A DNA stretch of 64,000 nucleotides, taken from the NCBI RefSeq assembly GCF_963676685.1, contig NC_092346.1, positions 27,603,133 through 27,667,132 of the forward strand, read 5' to 3'. This DNA is from Mytilus edulis. Its lineage: Eukaryota; Mollusca; Bivalvia; Mytilida; Mytilidae. The notes below the pieces were generated by a model. It saw only the letters and a list, made by a program, of their open reading frames with translations, was not told where the DNA came from and did no database searches. Both the position numbers and the translations under genes were made by a program. Shown here piece after piece: positions 1-12,910 of this stretch; the first letter of the stretch is position 1; every line of letters begins with the position of its first letter.

Positions 1-504
1 TTAAATGCGTTAAGGTTATTTATTTGATTTAAATATTGGGGGAAATCTCCTTTAAAAAGGCCTCATATCATGCTCGTGAAGAATTATACAACACAATGAA
101 ATGTACATTTACCTGTTGAATCCCACACTCGATGGTGAACGAAATCGTTTGAGTATGGACTAAAATTTCAACCATACGCATAAAACAATGATTTATAGGT
201 TGCAAACAAAAAATATTAACAAATGAAAAATGTTTTTCAATAATTGCAAAAGAAACAAGGTTGAGTCGTTCCACGCATCGTTGTATGCATTGGAAACAAG
301 GACAGGTTGACGAGGTCGTATGAATAATTAAATATTATTTCGGCAACTTCTATTTAAATATTCATGAGAAAAAGTTATATCGGGTCAGTGACTGTATATG
401 ACATAGAAATATACAACTTCAACGCATTTTGACTGCTCAAATAGAACGAGTGCAGTATAAACTGCAGTAATATAGGTTTTGAGAACGATGTAGGTTTCCT
501 TACT
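1..504. other. No gene seen
   Basis: AT-rich sequence with scattered stops in all frames; no repeat partner or splice-framed exon found. Confidence 0.6.
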
Positions 505-510
505 GCATCA

Positions 511-1248
511 ACACAGGCACTTGTCTCAGAATTGTTTCCCCCAATATACCTTAATATATGTTATATTAAGGTTTATCATATACTTAGACTAAATAACATA
601 TGAATTTTACCGTATGATAATAGCATTAAATTAACGTATATTTCATATTTTTTCCAATTAGTGCTTAGCGGGCTGATATGAAAAGTTTATCACATGCTTC
701 GATTGTTATCACATGCCTTTCCGTAACGTTATCACATGGCATTCCGGTGATACTCGGCAAATTCCGGAAAATACACCTCAATACTACGTTTTCAGTGAAA
801 AACATTACCAAGTAGTGTACAAAACAATTATTTGGATACTGGAAAATATATTGTGTAAAATGATATAAAAAAAAAAAAAAATTATTTATTTTTAAATGTT
901 CAAATGGTTTTTTTTTCTCTGTTGAGGCATATGTTAGAAAGACTCATATCGAATGTACCAAAATTTGGGTCCGACGTCCCTGAACTTTTCACTCTTTGAA
1001 CTTCTTTTCTAAAAGGATCATTATATGAATCTGTTATTTTTCTTTACTGTTGAAGCATATGATAAAAAGATCATAACATGTCATTTTTCATATCGTATGT
1101 ATTATCAGCCCTCGGTCAATATCAGCCCTCGAGCCTTGCGGCTCTTGGGCTGATATTGAACCTAGGGCTGATAATACATGCGATATGAAAAATGCCATGT
1201 AATAATCTGATAATATAGGGGAGAAAATTCTGAGACAAGTGCCTGTGT
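511..1248. mobile_element. 738-bp MITE-like element with TIRs and 6-bp target duplication
   Basis: Inverted ends ACACAGGCACTTGTCTCAG (511-) and the complementary CTGAGACAAGTGCCTGTGT (-1248), flanked by GCATCA at 505-510 and 1249-1254. Inside are TTATCACATG repeats (about 690-745) and a 120-bp palindrome (1077-1199). No coding capacity. Confidence 0.8.
1077..1199. repeat. Long palindrome nested in the MITE
   Basis: Arms of about 55 bp (CATTTTTCATATCGTATG ... CATGCGATATGAAAAATG) meet at a short centre rich in AGCCCTCGAG / CTTGGGCTG. Near perfect, so recently formed or under stem constraint. Confidence 0.75.
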
Positions 1249-1660
1249 GCATCAAACACCGAGGGACTGTGCTCATGCATCCAACTTTCGTCATTAAATA
1301 TACTTAATGTCTCACACAGCCCTCCTTGTGTCTGAAGCAGACAGGACACTTATTTTCGCTTTACATTTACCAACAGCAGTAATAATTGATGCATATTCTG
1401 TGTTCATAAGATATACGTCAGTTTATTTACTGTGACTGCAGTATGGTAATGCAATTGTGCAAAAGTGAGAAGGGTTTTTTCACAATTGCTTTTAGAAAGA
1501 AAAAAACCCTCATGGAATCACATGTAGGTTTCTTACCAATAGAGGTCAACTCAGAAAACTAGATACTTTATGTATTCTTTCGCATCGATTCGGAAGCTAC
1601 TGGTTTCATACGGTATTACACGGCGACGCCATCTTGAAACTGCAAGTTACGTAATAAAAA

Positions 1661-1990
1661 TAAACAAGAGGCTCTCAAGAGCCTGAATCGCTCACCTGCA
1701 TTTCAGAGGAGAAGATTTTTAAATGTTAACAAATTTGATGTACAAATTGTGTAAAATTGTGTTTCAAGGGCAACATCTCCTTAATTGGCCCCTATGTTCT
1801 ATTTTTTAGCCATGGCAGCCATGTTTTTCGATGGATCAAAAGGAACATTTAGGTAAAGTTTGAAGGTATTTGGCCCAGAAGTTTCAGAGGAGAAGATGTT
1901 TTAAAAATAGTTTACGACGACAGACGACGACAGACGCCAAGTGATGGCATGAGCTCACAGGGGACCCTTCGGGCCCAGGCAGTGAGCTAA
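1661..1990 (-). repeat. Dispersed 'CTCACCTGGCC' repeat, partial inverted copy
   Basis: Starts ACAAGAGGCTCTCAAGAGCC and ends near CAGTGAGCTAAAAA. It shares CATAGGGG/AGCCATGGC and the GACGACAGACGCCAAGTGAT portion, in reverse, with the copy at 12911-13650. Confidence 0.65.
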
Positions 1991-1993
1991 AAA

Positions 1994-2320
1994 AAGAAGA
2001 TAAGTTATGATTGCCAACGAGACAGCCTCCACAAGAGATCAAATGACACAGAGAACAGCTGTAGGTCGCCATGTACGATCGCCAACAATGAGAAAAACCG
2101 ACATCACATGTCAAACAATTCAATCGAGAAAACTAACCTAATTGATGCATAAAAAAGAACGAAAAACAAATATGTAGCACAGCAACAAACAACCTCTGAA
2201 TTACAGGCTCCCGACTTGCGACAGGTACATACACACAGAATGTGTCGGGATTAAACATGTTAGCGGGATCCCAGCCCTCAACTTACCCGGGACAGTGATG
2301 TAACAGTACAACATAAGAAT
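1994..2320 (+). repeat. SINE-like dispersed repeat ('ATGATTGCCAAcGAGAC' family)
   Basis: Begins AGAAGATAAGTTATGATTGC and ends after AACATGTTAGCGGGATCCCA. Related copies or fragments lie at 15129-15305, 31321-31640, 32071-32165, 46203-46275, 47020-47157 (reverse) and about 57935-58000. Confidence 0.65.
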
Positions 2321-2549
2321 GGACTATTAAAATCAAATGACAACGGGTTAACTCAGATTTACCAAACGACCATTTAATTAAATAGAAAAACTGTATTTGA
2401 TAAGCTTGTGTGGAAGTGTAGTCAAAAGAGTTGAAAAGTTAATAAAAAAGCTATTTCTGGTAAAGAAATTGAATGATTTACAAGTGAGGAAAATAAATTA
2501 AACACAAAAGTCATGGTTACAATTACATTATGGGTATTCGAGAAATTTT

Positions 2550-2670
2550 CAAAAGGGGGTCCACTGCATGACTGCCTAAGAGGGGGCCTCCCCAGTCATC
2601 CTTCAGTGATTACCTAAATAATTAACCAAATTCATTTTGGTCCAAAAAAGGGGGAGCTGGGCCCCCAAAA
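2550..2670. repeat. Degenerate relative of the GGATCCAG element
   Basis: AAAAGGGGGTCCACTGCATG ... GGGGGAGCTGGGCCCCCAAA resembles the interior of the copy at 39019-39166 but lacks recognisable ends. Confidence 0.5.
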
Positions 2671-3864
2671 ATCAAGTTGCAATGCAATTTCACTGCCGAT
2701 ATGATATACTTTGGCTAGAAACGCATGTGTTAACGGGAAATAAATTCTCACTGTTTGTTTAGTTGTCTGTAAGAGTTATGCACTTATCTTTTTTTGTTTG
2801 TTTAATTGTTATAAATGTTTTATGCAATTGACATCTAAATAAGATGTCAATTGCACGTCGAATCAACATTAGCTTGGAAACATACAAAAGGATGAAGATT
2901 TTTCTATGAAATATATGTATGGGTATAGGATCAATATATTTACGGGCCCAAACCCGAACGTCTGCATCGCATGCCCCCCTAAAAAAATCACACAAAACAC
3001 AAAAAGTGAGGTAATTTTGACACTGTGAAGCTCTCAGTACCTTCTTTAGAAAGGTTAAACTCGTAAAGAATTATTTTCATTTGCAATCCAAGTTGGCAAA
3101 AAAACTCCCATACTACACTTCAATAAACATCACATTACTCGCTGGCGACATAAATTGTTGAAGTTGTACATGGACTATATGACCTTGCATGGTTAATCTC
3201 CTTTATTAGCACTGCTTGTTTATCTTTCATTTAATACTGCACAAGTGGGAATTTTCCTTTTAGCAAGCGACTCTTCGTACTTTCTGTAGATGAGTCGCAA
3301 CATCGATTGTAAGATGTAATTAATATATTCCTCACAATCAGATTTGTGTTTGGCTGATCAACGCCCGTTCGGTCCAACTTTAAGTACTGATACTTGGTGC
3401 CTTTCGCAGATGAATCGCTTTAACCATCACGGTACACTTGAACCATCTGGGACCTGATGATATGTTATATAAAGGTCCTAGAACCATGTCGTGTCAAACT
3501 GAAAAAAACCCATTAATAATACAAAAGAATGTGCACGACATTAACTCTTATATATTTATATATTTCATACGCTTAATTAGTTCTACTTTGTTTAGTAATT
3601 GTACTGTTCCTTTTTGATATAAAACATTCAACTTTATCGAACTACATTTGTACTTATACATCCCTGGTGTTCATAAGTCAACGATTTATCGTAGGTCAAG
3701 CGCTTCGGAATTGTATTATTTTCAAATGATCTAGAAAAGCTTCCAATTTCAAGCATTCGGCGTACTCTTTTAGACATGTGTTTTATCGCTCAGTGTGCAG
3801 TGTTATGACCGGGGAGTGAAACGACTAAACTTGACCCAGTCACATCATTGACAGTATTCTTTGC
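2671..3864. other. No gene seen
   Basis: Unique-looking AT-rich sequence. A frame on the minus strand near 2759-2995 has no support. Confidence 0.55.
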
Positions 3865-3871
3865 CAAATAG

Positions 3872-3980
3872 GTAACCCGAATAATTCATTCGGTATATTC
3901 CGCTGATCTACAATTACTCCATTATCCTCGCAGGTATAGAAGAGATCGATTGTGAGGAGGGACTGAATTATTCGGGTTAC
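3872..3980. mobile_element. 109-bp MITE with 7-bp target duplication
   Basis: Ends GTAACCCGAATAATTCA and TGAATTATTCGGGTTAC are exact inverted complements. CAAATAG is duplicated at 3865-3871 and 3981-3987. Size and duplication would suit a hAT-type or similar DNA transposon derivative; the superfamily is not established. Confidence 0.85.
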
Positions 3981-4631
3981 CAAATAGGTCGGCAATTTAT
4001 AATATACGTTTTAGCTACAACTCAATTTCCGGAGAAGTATAGGTATATTACTTTGATCGTATTCAAATATAATAACATACCGATACACATTTGCCCGGGG
4101 GACAAGTATGCGTCAGACAGAATGTCATGGGGTGTCGATATGGCACCAGTCGCGTGCCTCGTATAACACTACTTGTCAATAGAAATATATCGTGTCTATA
4201 AATCCGATTGTTTGTAACAAATTATTAGCAATTATCGCATTACGTCTACAAATGAGCGTTTATAATTGAATGAAATTGACCACAACCCCGTGGTGTTGTA
4301 AGTGTGAAGTAATTACTGCATTACAAAAGTCAACAAGTGATTAGAAATTAATTGGCAGCATCTTCATTTATGAGTCATAAAGAAAATTTTTACCGTTATG
4401 TAAATAAATGGATAGTCAATAAAGCAATTAAAATTGACGTTAACATATGTTACAAGGAATTTTACTCTTTTGTGTGCAAATAGTTTTAATGAACCATGCT
4501 AATCTCCAATACTATGTAAAGATTCGTTTTGATAACTGTTTTATACTCTAGCAAAGATTTTGCTTATCTTTTGTTTTAATTTATTACTATGTAACAGTTG
4601 CTTAAAATTGATTCATGGATTGGTGGCTGCT

Positions 4632-6750
4632 TAACGTCCAGTGGCAAATATTTCATACATGCTTAGTACGATAAAAAAAATTGACAAACAAATGTAAGCT
4701 AAAATCCTATCGCCAAATGAAGAGCATGTACAACAAGCTTTTAATATAAAATGGTCCAGTGGCAAATATTTCATACATGCTTAGGACGATAAAAGAATAG
4801 ACCAACAATTGTAAACTAAATTCATATCGCCAAATGAAGAGTATGTACAACAAGCTTTTAATATAAAATGGTCCAGTGGCAAATATTTCATACATGCTTA
4901 GGACGATAAAAAAATTGACAAACAAATGTAAGCTAAAATCCTATCGCCAAATGAAGAGTATGTACAACAAGCTTTTAATATAAAATGGTCCAGTGGCAAA
5001 TATTTCATACATGCTTAGGACGATAAAATAAACAGCTGCGCCATGAGCGCATAATACGCCCGACGTCTTGTGTGAAAGTTTTATGCAATAATTATAAATA
5101 GTTTCTGAGAAAGTTTTAAGCTGTTTTTGAGACACGGCGGGACATATAAACCCGCCCCCCCCCCCCCCCCACCCTGTTTTTTTTTTTACAAATATCACTA
5201 AAATAAAATTTTGAATCAAACCAAGAAGTATACAGATCTTAAGATTAATATAACAAAGAAGTGTGTACAGTTTCAAGCAATAATCATAAATTGTTTTTGA
5301 GATACGGCGCGACATGTAAAAAAAAAAACTCCCTTTTTTTACAAAATACTCAATAACTCAAAAATAAAATTTTGAGTCATCACCAAAAAGTATACAGATC
5401 TTTAAATTAATGAAACAAAGAAGTGTGTAAAGTTATAAGCAATAATCATAAATCGTTTTTGAGATACGGCACGACATGTAAAAAAATCCTCCCCCTTTTT
5501 TTACAAAATACTCAATAACTAAAAAATGAAATTTTGAATCATAACCAAAAAGTATACAGATCTTTAGATTAATATAAAAAAGAAGTGTGTAAAGTTTTAA
5601 ACAATAATCATAAATAGTTTTTGAGATACGGCGCGACATGTAAAAAAAAATCTCCCCCTTTTTTACAAAATAGTCAATGACTAAAAAATAAAATTTTGAG
5701 TCATCACCAAAAAGTATACAGATATTAAGATTAATATAACTAAAAAGTGTGTAAAGTTTTAAGCAATAATAAAGAATCGTTTTTGAGATACGGTGCGACA
5801 TGTGAAAAAAACCCACCCCTGTTATAGTTACAAAGTGCCGTAACTCAAAACGATTAAACCTTATTTTCACCAAAAAGTAAACAGATCATTTGACCATCAT
5901 AAAAAACAACTATATTAAGTTTCATGAAATTTAGATAAGTCGTTCTCAAGTTACGGTGCGACATGTTTACGCCGGACAGACAGACGGACGGACGGACACC
6001 GGACATTTGTATACCATAATACGTCCCGTCAAAATTATGACAGGCGTATAAAAATTGACAAACAAATGTATGCTAAAATCCTATCGCCAAATGAAGCGTA
6101 TGTACAACAAGCTTTTAATATAAAATGGCCCAGTGGCAAATATTTCATACATGCTTAGGACGATAAAAAAATTGACAAACAATTGTAAACTAAAATCCTA
6201 TCGCCAAATGAAGAGCATTTACAACAAGCTTTTAAAATAAAATTGTCCAGTGGCAAATAATTCATACATGCTTAGGACGATAAAAAATAGACAAACAATT
6301 GTAAACTAAAATCCTATTGCAAAATGAAGAGCATGTACAACAAGCTTTTAATATAAAATGGTCTAGTGGCAAATATTTCATACATGCTTAGGACGATAAA
6401 AAAATAGACCAACAATTGTAAACTGAAATCCTATCGCCAAATGAAGAGTATGTACAACAAGCTTTTAATATATAAAATGGTCCAGTGGCAAATATTTCAT
6501 ACATGCTTAGGACGATAAAAAATAGACAAACAATTGTAAACTAAAATCCTATTGCCAAATGACGAGCATGTACAACAAGCTTTTAATATAAAATGGCCCA
6601 GTGGCAAATATTTCATACATGCTAAGGACGGTAAAAAAATTGACAAACAATTGTAAACTAAAATCCTATCGCCAAATGAAGAACATGTACTACAAGCTTT
6701 AAATAGAAAAATGGTCCAGTGGCAAATATTTCATGCATGCTTAGGACGAA
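4632..6750. repeat. 117-bp satellite array, split by an insertion
   Basis: Ten copies of the core GTGGCAAATATTTCATACAT recur at 116-119-bp steps (4638, 4756, 4873, 4990, then 6130, 6247, 6363, 6482, 6598, 6716). Units are 90-95% alike by eye. The first unit starts with GGCTGCTTAACGTCCAGTGG, the dispersed form of the core seen at many other places in the window. Confidence 0.9.
5029..6054. mobile_element. 1-kb repetitive insertion inside the satellite array
   Basis: The array is interrupted between GACGATAAAA and ATTGACAAAC. The insert has imperfect inverted ends (ATAATACGCCCGAC / GTCATAATTTTG...GGCGTAT), about four to five internal repeats of 175-185 bp (GTTTTTGAGATACGGCGCGA family, 5090-5950), a 13-C run near 5153, and a GACAGACGGACGGACGGAC stretch. 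Open frames inside it are artefacts of the repeats. Confidence 0.75.
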
Positions 6751-7779
6751 AAGCATGAGATACACGGGTTGCGCATTTGTATTTTGCAAATGAACTGAAT
6801 ACTGTCAGTCAAAAAAGTACTACCAGAGCTTGTTGAACAGGTTGCATACTTGTATTTGATAATCGTGTATGTATATATTATTTGCCCTATATCGAATCTA
6901 AATAAAATTATGTCCTTTTTTTTTTTTTTAAATGATAAGAAAAGAATATGACACTAACATATCATAATAATTTCTGTACTTTCAATATAGACAGTCATCC
7001 GTCTGAAACAGTGATTGATTGCCGTTTTCTAAACATTCAGCGGCAAATATTTCACATATTTATTACAACAGATTTACAAAATTGTGGAATTTACGAAGCA
7101 GATTATAAGGAATATTGATCGTTTCCACTGACAACGTTGAAACAAAAGCATCGCAATAATGTCCATGCAAACAACTAATGTTTTAATTCCAGTTCACTTA
7201 AAAATAGTATAGTAATACCATTATATAAATAAAATTAATTAAATAATTATGATTCTTTTTTACATAATAAAAAAAAGGAGATGCTTTATACTTAATTGAA
7301 TATGGTTAACTATGGCTCAAAGCAGGTATTTTATATTTATTGGCACGCAATGAGGACTTCTTTTATCGGAAGTGATTTATCGGGAAAATATATCAAGATA
7401 TATAATGTAACTTTGTTCATCTACTAATTAAAATATATAAAATATATTCATTAAAAGTCTTTATGTAATAACAAATATATTAAGTAAGTAGACCAAAATA
7501 TTATGGAAAAAAGTCTAGTTATTGGCAAAAAATGTATATGGTCATAAAAACTGAATATTATAAACTAGATAATTTTCTGATAGATATCTTATGATCTCAA
7601 ACTTCCTGTGAATTCAGTAATCAATTTCCGTTCTCTTTTAGTGATTTTTTTTTAGTTTTAAAAAGCTTTTACGACGCAAAATATATATCAAAAGACCGTG
7701 TATGCAACAGCAACATTGTATTTATAGATTTGCTATACTTTTATTGAATTTCTCCTTTCCGACTTATACTACTTGGGCT
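6751..7779. other. No gene; repeat-core fragment
   Basis: AT-rich. A diverged satellite core (CAGCGGCAAATATTTCAC) lies at about 7038. Confidence 0.55.
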
Positions 7780-8247
7780 GACCTCATGTATGTGTTATTA
7801 TTGTGTTGTCCGATCGTATATTCACTATAACCTGGTTCCAGACAAATTCTAGCAGGAACTCTCAAGAATTCAACTTTGCAAAAGTTGTGGATATAGTCTC
7901 ACCCGATGCAACTGGGGTTTTCCTTTTCAATAGCTATTAGGTTATGCGGGGTTATGCTGTTCAGCCGATAATATAGTATACTGCATGTGTTACTATATAG
8001 TAATGCCTTTTGGTTTCTGGTGTGGTTCTTCTAAATTATAACCATAGACTAAAGCTATAATTTCTGGTAAAACTTTCTTGGTCAATCTAGTAACTTAAAA
8101 ACTGGAAAACCCCAGTTGCATCGGGTGAGACTATATCCACAACTTTTGCAAAGTTGAATTCTTGAGAGTTCCTGCTAGAATTTGTCTGGAACCAGGTTAT
8201 AGTGAATATACGATCGGACAACACAATAATAACACATACATGAAGTC
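7780..8247. mobile_element. Foldback element with 144-bp inverted arms
   Basis: Arms 7780-7923 and 8104-8247 are near-perfect reverse complements (GTATGTGTTATTATTGTGTT / AACACAATAATAACACATAC), with a 180-bp centre. No coding capacity; a clear flanking duplication was not found. Confidence 0.88.
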
Positions 8248-10437
8248 CAAAATTCTTGATGGCCCCTATTGATTGATGATTGTTGGTTGCTTATATAAAT
8301 GTCCATTGGCAAATAGTTCATCTATGTTCAGCTATCATGCGTGAACTATGTAAAACGTGAACTATATATGTATAGCGTTATATCGGATTCGTTTGAAATC
8401 TTTTTTTTTCAAACCGTGCATGTTATAGATTAAATATATATCATGCAAAAATGAAATTAAAAGACAAAAACTCATCGACAGACTCCTGCGTTGTACTGAA
8501 ACCAACCCCCGCAAAAAAAAAACCAACCCCAAACAAACAAAAAGAAATTTTGCCATATAAAAGGTTATTTTCATTTGATAAAGTGGTGTGTGATCATAGA
8601 GGACAAAACAATATTACATTTAATGTGCAGTTGGTATTGAGGTGTCAAGAAACATTATTTCATCTTATTGCGACCATAAATAGCCAATGTTCACGAGTCG
8701 CTGACTTAACTCGTCATAAATGGTTGAATAGATTGGTCAAGACGGATGCAGAAATAATAAAAATAATACCTGCAAAATGTATCCGATAACAAATATTTCA
8801 TATCCCGATTTCTGTCAAAATTTTTGAAAATAAAGTAAATTTAGCATTACTGGTTTTCTACAGTATTATGTTCGTTGCATTGTGTCGGGTTTTCTGGGGT
8901 CAGGTGAAGAAAAACTAATAACGGTCGTAATTAAAGACGACGTGGACAAATTAAAGTGGACTTTGGTCATCTCAATCGCTACTGAGATCAGAGATGTTTC
9001 ACTGGACATCATTAAAGTTGATTTATGATAAAAATTAATCAAATTAGAAATAACGTTAATGTTAGTTATCAACTCGATTACATGGTGATCAAAGAAGCTT
9101 TTCTCCCAGAAACTAATTGTTGGGCATAGATTTGTCATTATAATTATCAGAAAACCGTTAACAGTTTAAAGGAGTATATTTAATATGATACTTCAAATTC
9201 TTGAAATGAGGAAAAATATGCATGGAGTCAAAGTTTGAAGTTGTTTCATTTGTACAATTCGTAATTGGGGTATCCCCTGAAATCTTTTGATTATTCTGTA
9301 ATTGTTAAACAAGATTTATTGTTTATAAAATAATATATAAGATTTGACAAAATCCCCAAAAAATTTAGCGATTGCATTAATAAAGCAATTCTAAACAAGA
9401 TATGAAATAACATACGGTTTTTATTTCAATTTGTTTTAGGTTTTGCTTAAATTCATTTCATTTCTTTTGTTCTTTATTTTTAATATTTATACGATATTTT
9501 AAAGGGGGGGGGGGGGGTGGTTTTCATTCTTTATCATTGCATTATTCATATTTTTTCTATTATTAATAATACAAATTGTAGGCTATTTTTAGAAACTCTC
9601 TTGGGATACCTCGTTACACTTACTTTGCTGTGGAGTCAAATTTGTTATTTTACAGTTTAATAAGCAAAACTTTGTAACGATCTTTAAGTAATTAATAACG
9701 ACCCAAAAATATTTGACCGTATCTATTATTTTGCAATTAATCAATGCCAAAATTATGACTATCACACTATGTAGTGCATAAACCACGAAGTCTTTTGTAA
9801 ACCAAAATTAACAGCATATATGAAAATTGGTTCCGAGTTTCTCGTATATTCCCATATTTTGTACTATGTTTAAAATCTTATATTTTGTTCTATTGTATTG
9901 ACAGAAAGACAACTGTTTCTTTTAGACATCAACTGCACGAACAAAGTTTGGAAATTAATATGAGGCTCAAAGAAGCCCGAATCGTTCGCCTGGGCAAAAA
10001 TATACAACATTAAAAACATTCTCATCTTTCTGAGACGCTAAGTAAAAAATAACAAGATTTTATCCAGATCCACACGACGAACATTAATATAATTGACAAA
10101 GCAGTCGATTGTCGTTTAAGATAAGAGGAACACCAACAACAACAAAACAACAAAAGGTTGCCAATTTCATTTTTTAAAGGGCAAAAACTTGATAAGAAAT
10201 CGATTTAAAATTTCAGTCATGTTGACATTTAAGGAGTCGGAAAATTAATTTAATAAGGTTTTCTTATTTTACATCTTATATTGCTGATCATTTCTGTTGT
10301 TTAAAGTTCTTATTTATCCATTTTATTTTTTCCGAGACATAGGTACTGTACAATTCTCTTATAGTTCTTAAAACATTTGTTTAAATGCAAAAGAGTATAA
10401 AACTTAGTCATTTAAAGGCAATAACCATTTCTGTTCG
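8248..10437. other. No gene seen
   Basis: Contains a weak satellite-core relic (GTTGCTTATATAAATGTCCA, about 8284), a 14-G run near 9506 and a short fragment of the CTCACCTGGCC family (9960-10000). A plus-strand 112-codon frame (8451-8789) begins after a poly-A/ACCAACCCC stretch and has no recognisable domain. Confidence 0.5.
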
Positions 10438-10866
10438 TGATGTTTCACTTATGTATTTGGCTCTTTACCATCGATAAGTGCATGCCATGTCAACAAAGTC
10501 ACATGGTTTGGTAAACTAACATATCGAAGAAACAGTCGTATTCGAACAAACCGCAAACCAGCGTTTCATAAATTGCTATTTTTTTTCTCCAAAATTTCTT
10601 TGTTCCAAATTCAAATGAGAGTGCAAGTACCGATAAGAAATGTGTTTGTGTAAATCCTTTGGGCCATTGTCGTGTTGTTTGCTGTTTCAGATGGTCTTGT
10701 GACTGAGTCACGTGGTTTTCATACCCAATACATACTACGAACATACGTACTATATTTCTTATGACGTGAAAAGCAACTGGATTCATACCGTGGGAACGCC
10801 TGCTGTTTGTACGAAATTTGGCAGCGAATTAGATATGACAACTGAACAACAAAAAACATCGTATGT
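10438..10866. repeat. Duplicated segment, copy 1
   Basis: Shares a core of about 300 bp (ACTAACATATCGAAGAAACA ... TTCATACCGTGGGAACGCCT) with 11179-11654 at roughly 85-90% identity by eye, plus weaker flanks. On the minus strand both open with MNPVA(F/Y)H(V/I)IR, but the frames then diverge by indels. Confidence 0.8.
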
Positions 10867-11178
10867 TTAAGGATAAATACAAGTTGACCTAAAGTCAAAT
10901 TGCTTAAATTTAGCCGAATATCTATAAGAACATGACAACATGCTATAATAGAGCATTAAACATGCTTGCTTATATACATTTCATTCCTTGTTAACCTTTG
11001 TGTGATAGTATAAGTTAGTCTTTGGTACTGTGTGTATGCACGAGTGTCTTGCTATCATATTTTCTGGCTCAAAGATTACACCCTCATGTATATAACCATG
11101 TCACTGTGACCTATATTTAGCAAGACACCCCATGACTTCAAAAAATCAAAGTTTAACCAAACTTTGTTTTTTTTTGGT

Positions 11179-11654
11179 GATGTTTTCCTTCGACATCTGG
11201 TTCTTTATAGATGAAACCGTGATAAGTATATGCCAGGTGATCGATGCAAGTTGCATGGTTTGTTACAGGTAAACTAACATATCGAAGAAACAGTCGTATT
11301 CGAACAAACCGCAAACCAACGTTTCATAAACCGTTGGGGTTTTTTTTCCAAGATTTCTTTGTTCCAAATCAAGTGAAAGTGCAAGCACCTCTGTGTTATT
11401 AAACCGGAAAGGAATGTGTTTGCGTAAATCTTTTGGGACGATGTCGTGTTGTCTGCTGTTTTAGATGGTCTTGTGACGTGAGTCACGTGGTGTGCATACG
11501 CAATGCATACTACGATCATACCCCAAACACTTCTTATGATGTGGTAAGCAACTGGATTCATACCGTGGGAACGCCTGCTTCTAGTAGATAAATTTGTAAG
11601 AAATTTGGCTGCGAATCAGATGTGACAATTGAACAACGAAAACATCGTTAAACA
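11179..11654. repeat. Duplicated segment, copy 2
   Basis: Direct-orientation partner of 10438-10866, separated by about 310 bp of unrelated sequence. Contains extra short insertions (for example CACCTCTGTGTTATTAAACC). Confidence 0.8.
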
Positions 11655-12910
11655 GTGCACTCTATTTCTTGATGATCTTAGAATAGATGGGTACATACGA
11701 TTGACGTTCTGTCGTAAAAAGACAAAATACACATGACGAACCTTAGTTTAAAGTCTGCACGAGTGTACACGTCATAGTATTGAGAATTGAATTGATTTCT
11801 TGACATTATGCCCAGTGAAAAATGTTTCATGCAGTATTCAGGACAAAAATGACTTAACAATAAATCAATGAGGTATGTTCTGCAAGGTGGTTGGACCAGG
11901 CTGAACTCAAGGGCGGGAAATTTATAATGCTACTGGAAAAAGATGTTGTGCTTTATAGTAAAAGCAATATATGCCAACTATATTCCTATACAGATCCTTC
12001 GCCGAGTGTTTCAGCGGCAACAGTTCTCTAACGAGAGGAACCTGTGAAGCAGACTATCAGACTTACCGTTTCAAGCATTCCAACAGGGCGTGGCTTCATT
12101 TATACCCTCACCCCCCCCCTTTTTACACAGTCATAAGAACGATGCCTTAATCAATTTCTAACTGGTGCAAGCATTATTATATTATGGGACTAAATTTTAT
12201 TTTTAGAACCCACTTTATAGGCCTTAACTGCATTGGACATCATTCAATAAAACCAAGTTAGTAAAACAGAGCTCTACTGTCGCGATATATACATGACATA
12301 GATATAGATATAGCATAAATACAATTACATATATAAATGAAAGAATGACAAACAATGCCATATCAATTAAGATATGCTCGCATATCCTGAAAGCAAGCTC
12401 AAAACACTTCACCTGTATGTTCATGTCAAATTACGCAGTACATTTTTCATACAGCATCGTTATATACACGTAAAATAGAACCACTGTAATGCCCAGAGCA
12501 AAAACGAGCTGCTCCTAATTCCCTCGAACATGAATGAGAAATCTGACACTGGACGTTAAGCAACCAATGATCAATCATTCTTAATCATGTTCTTTATTTC
12601 GATGCAGAAATACAAAAGGAACATTAATATGTCATGATTATCCGATTTTACCCCTATATGTGTCGTTCCAGTTTTTACCAGACGAAATTTTATTTCCTAA
12701 TATGCAATGATTATTGAATGTGACGGAACTCCATATATAAAAAGTTTCAAATGAACAAAAATGGACCGATTAAAAAACATATGATTAAAATCAGATGTTA
12801 AATAATGATCCAGCAAACAAACTATACAAAAAGCCATCGACTTCAACGCATAAACAACTTTGAATTCTTGGGTTTGAAAATGAAATCAATATAGTCACAA
12901 TTGCTTCCTT
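11655..12910. other. No gene; repeat relics
   Basis: Relics of the satellite core occur at about 11812-11850 and 12548-12580 (CACTGGACGTTAAGCAACCA). Otherwise AT-rich without coding signal. Confidence 0.5.

Noticed and set aside
5433..5873. 146-codon minus-strand open frame
   Set aside because: It is generated by the 180-bp tandem repeat (MSRRISKTIYDYCLKLYTLL repeated), with no independent coding signal.
8451..8789. 112-codon plus-strand open frame
   Set aside because: Low-complexity Lys/Pro start arising from A- and C-rich sequence, no domain, no splice context.
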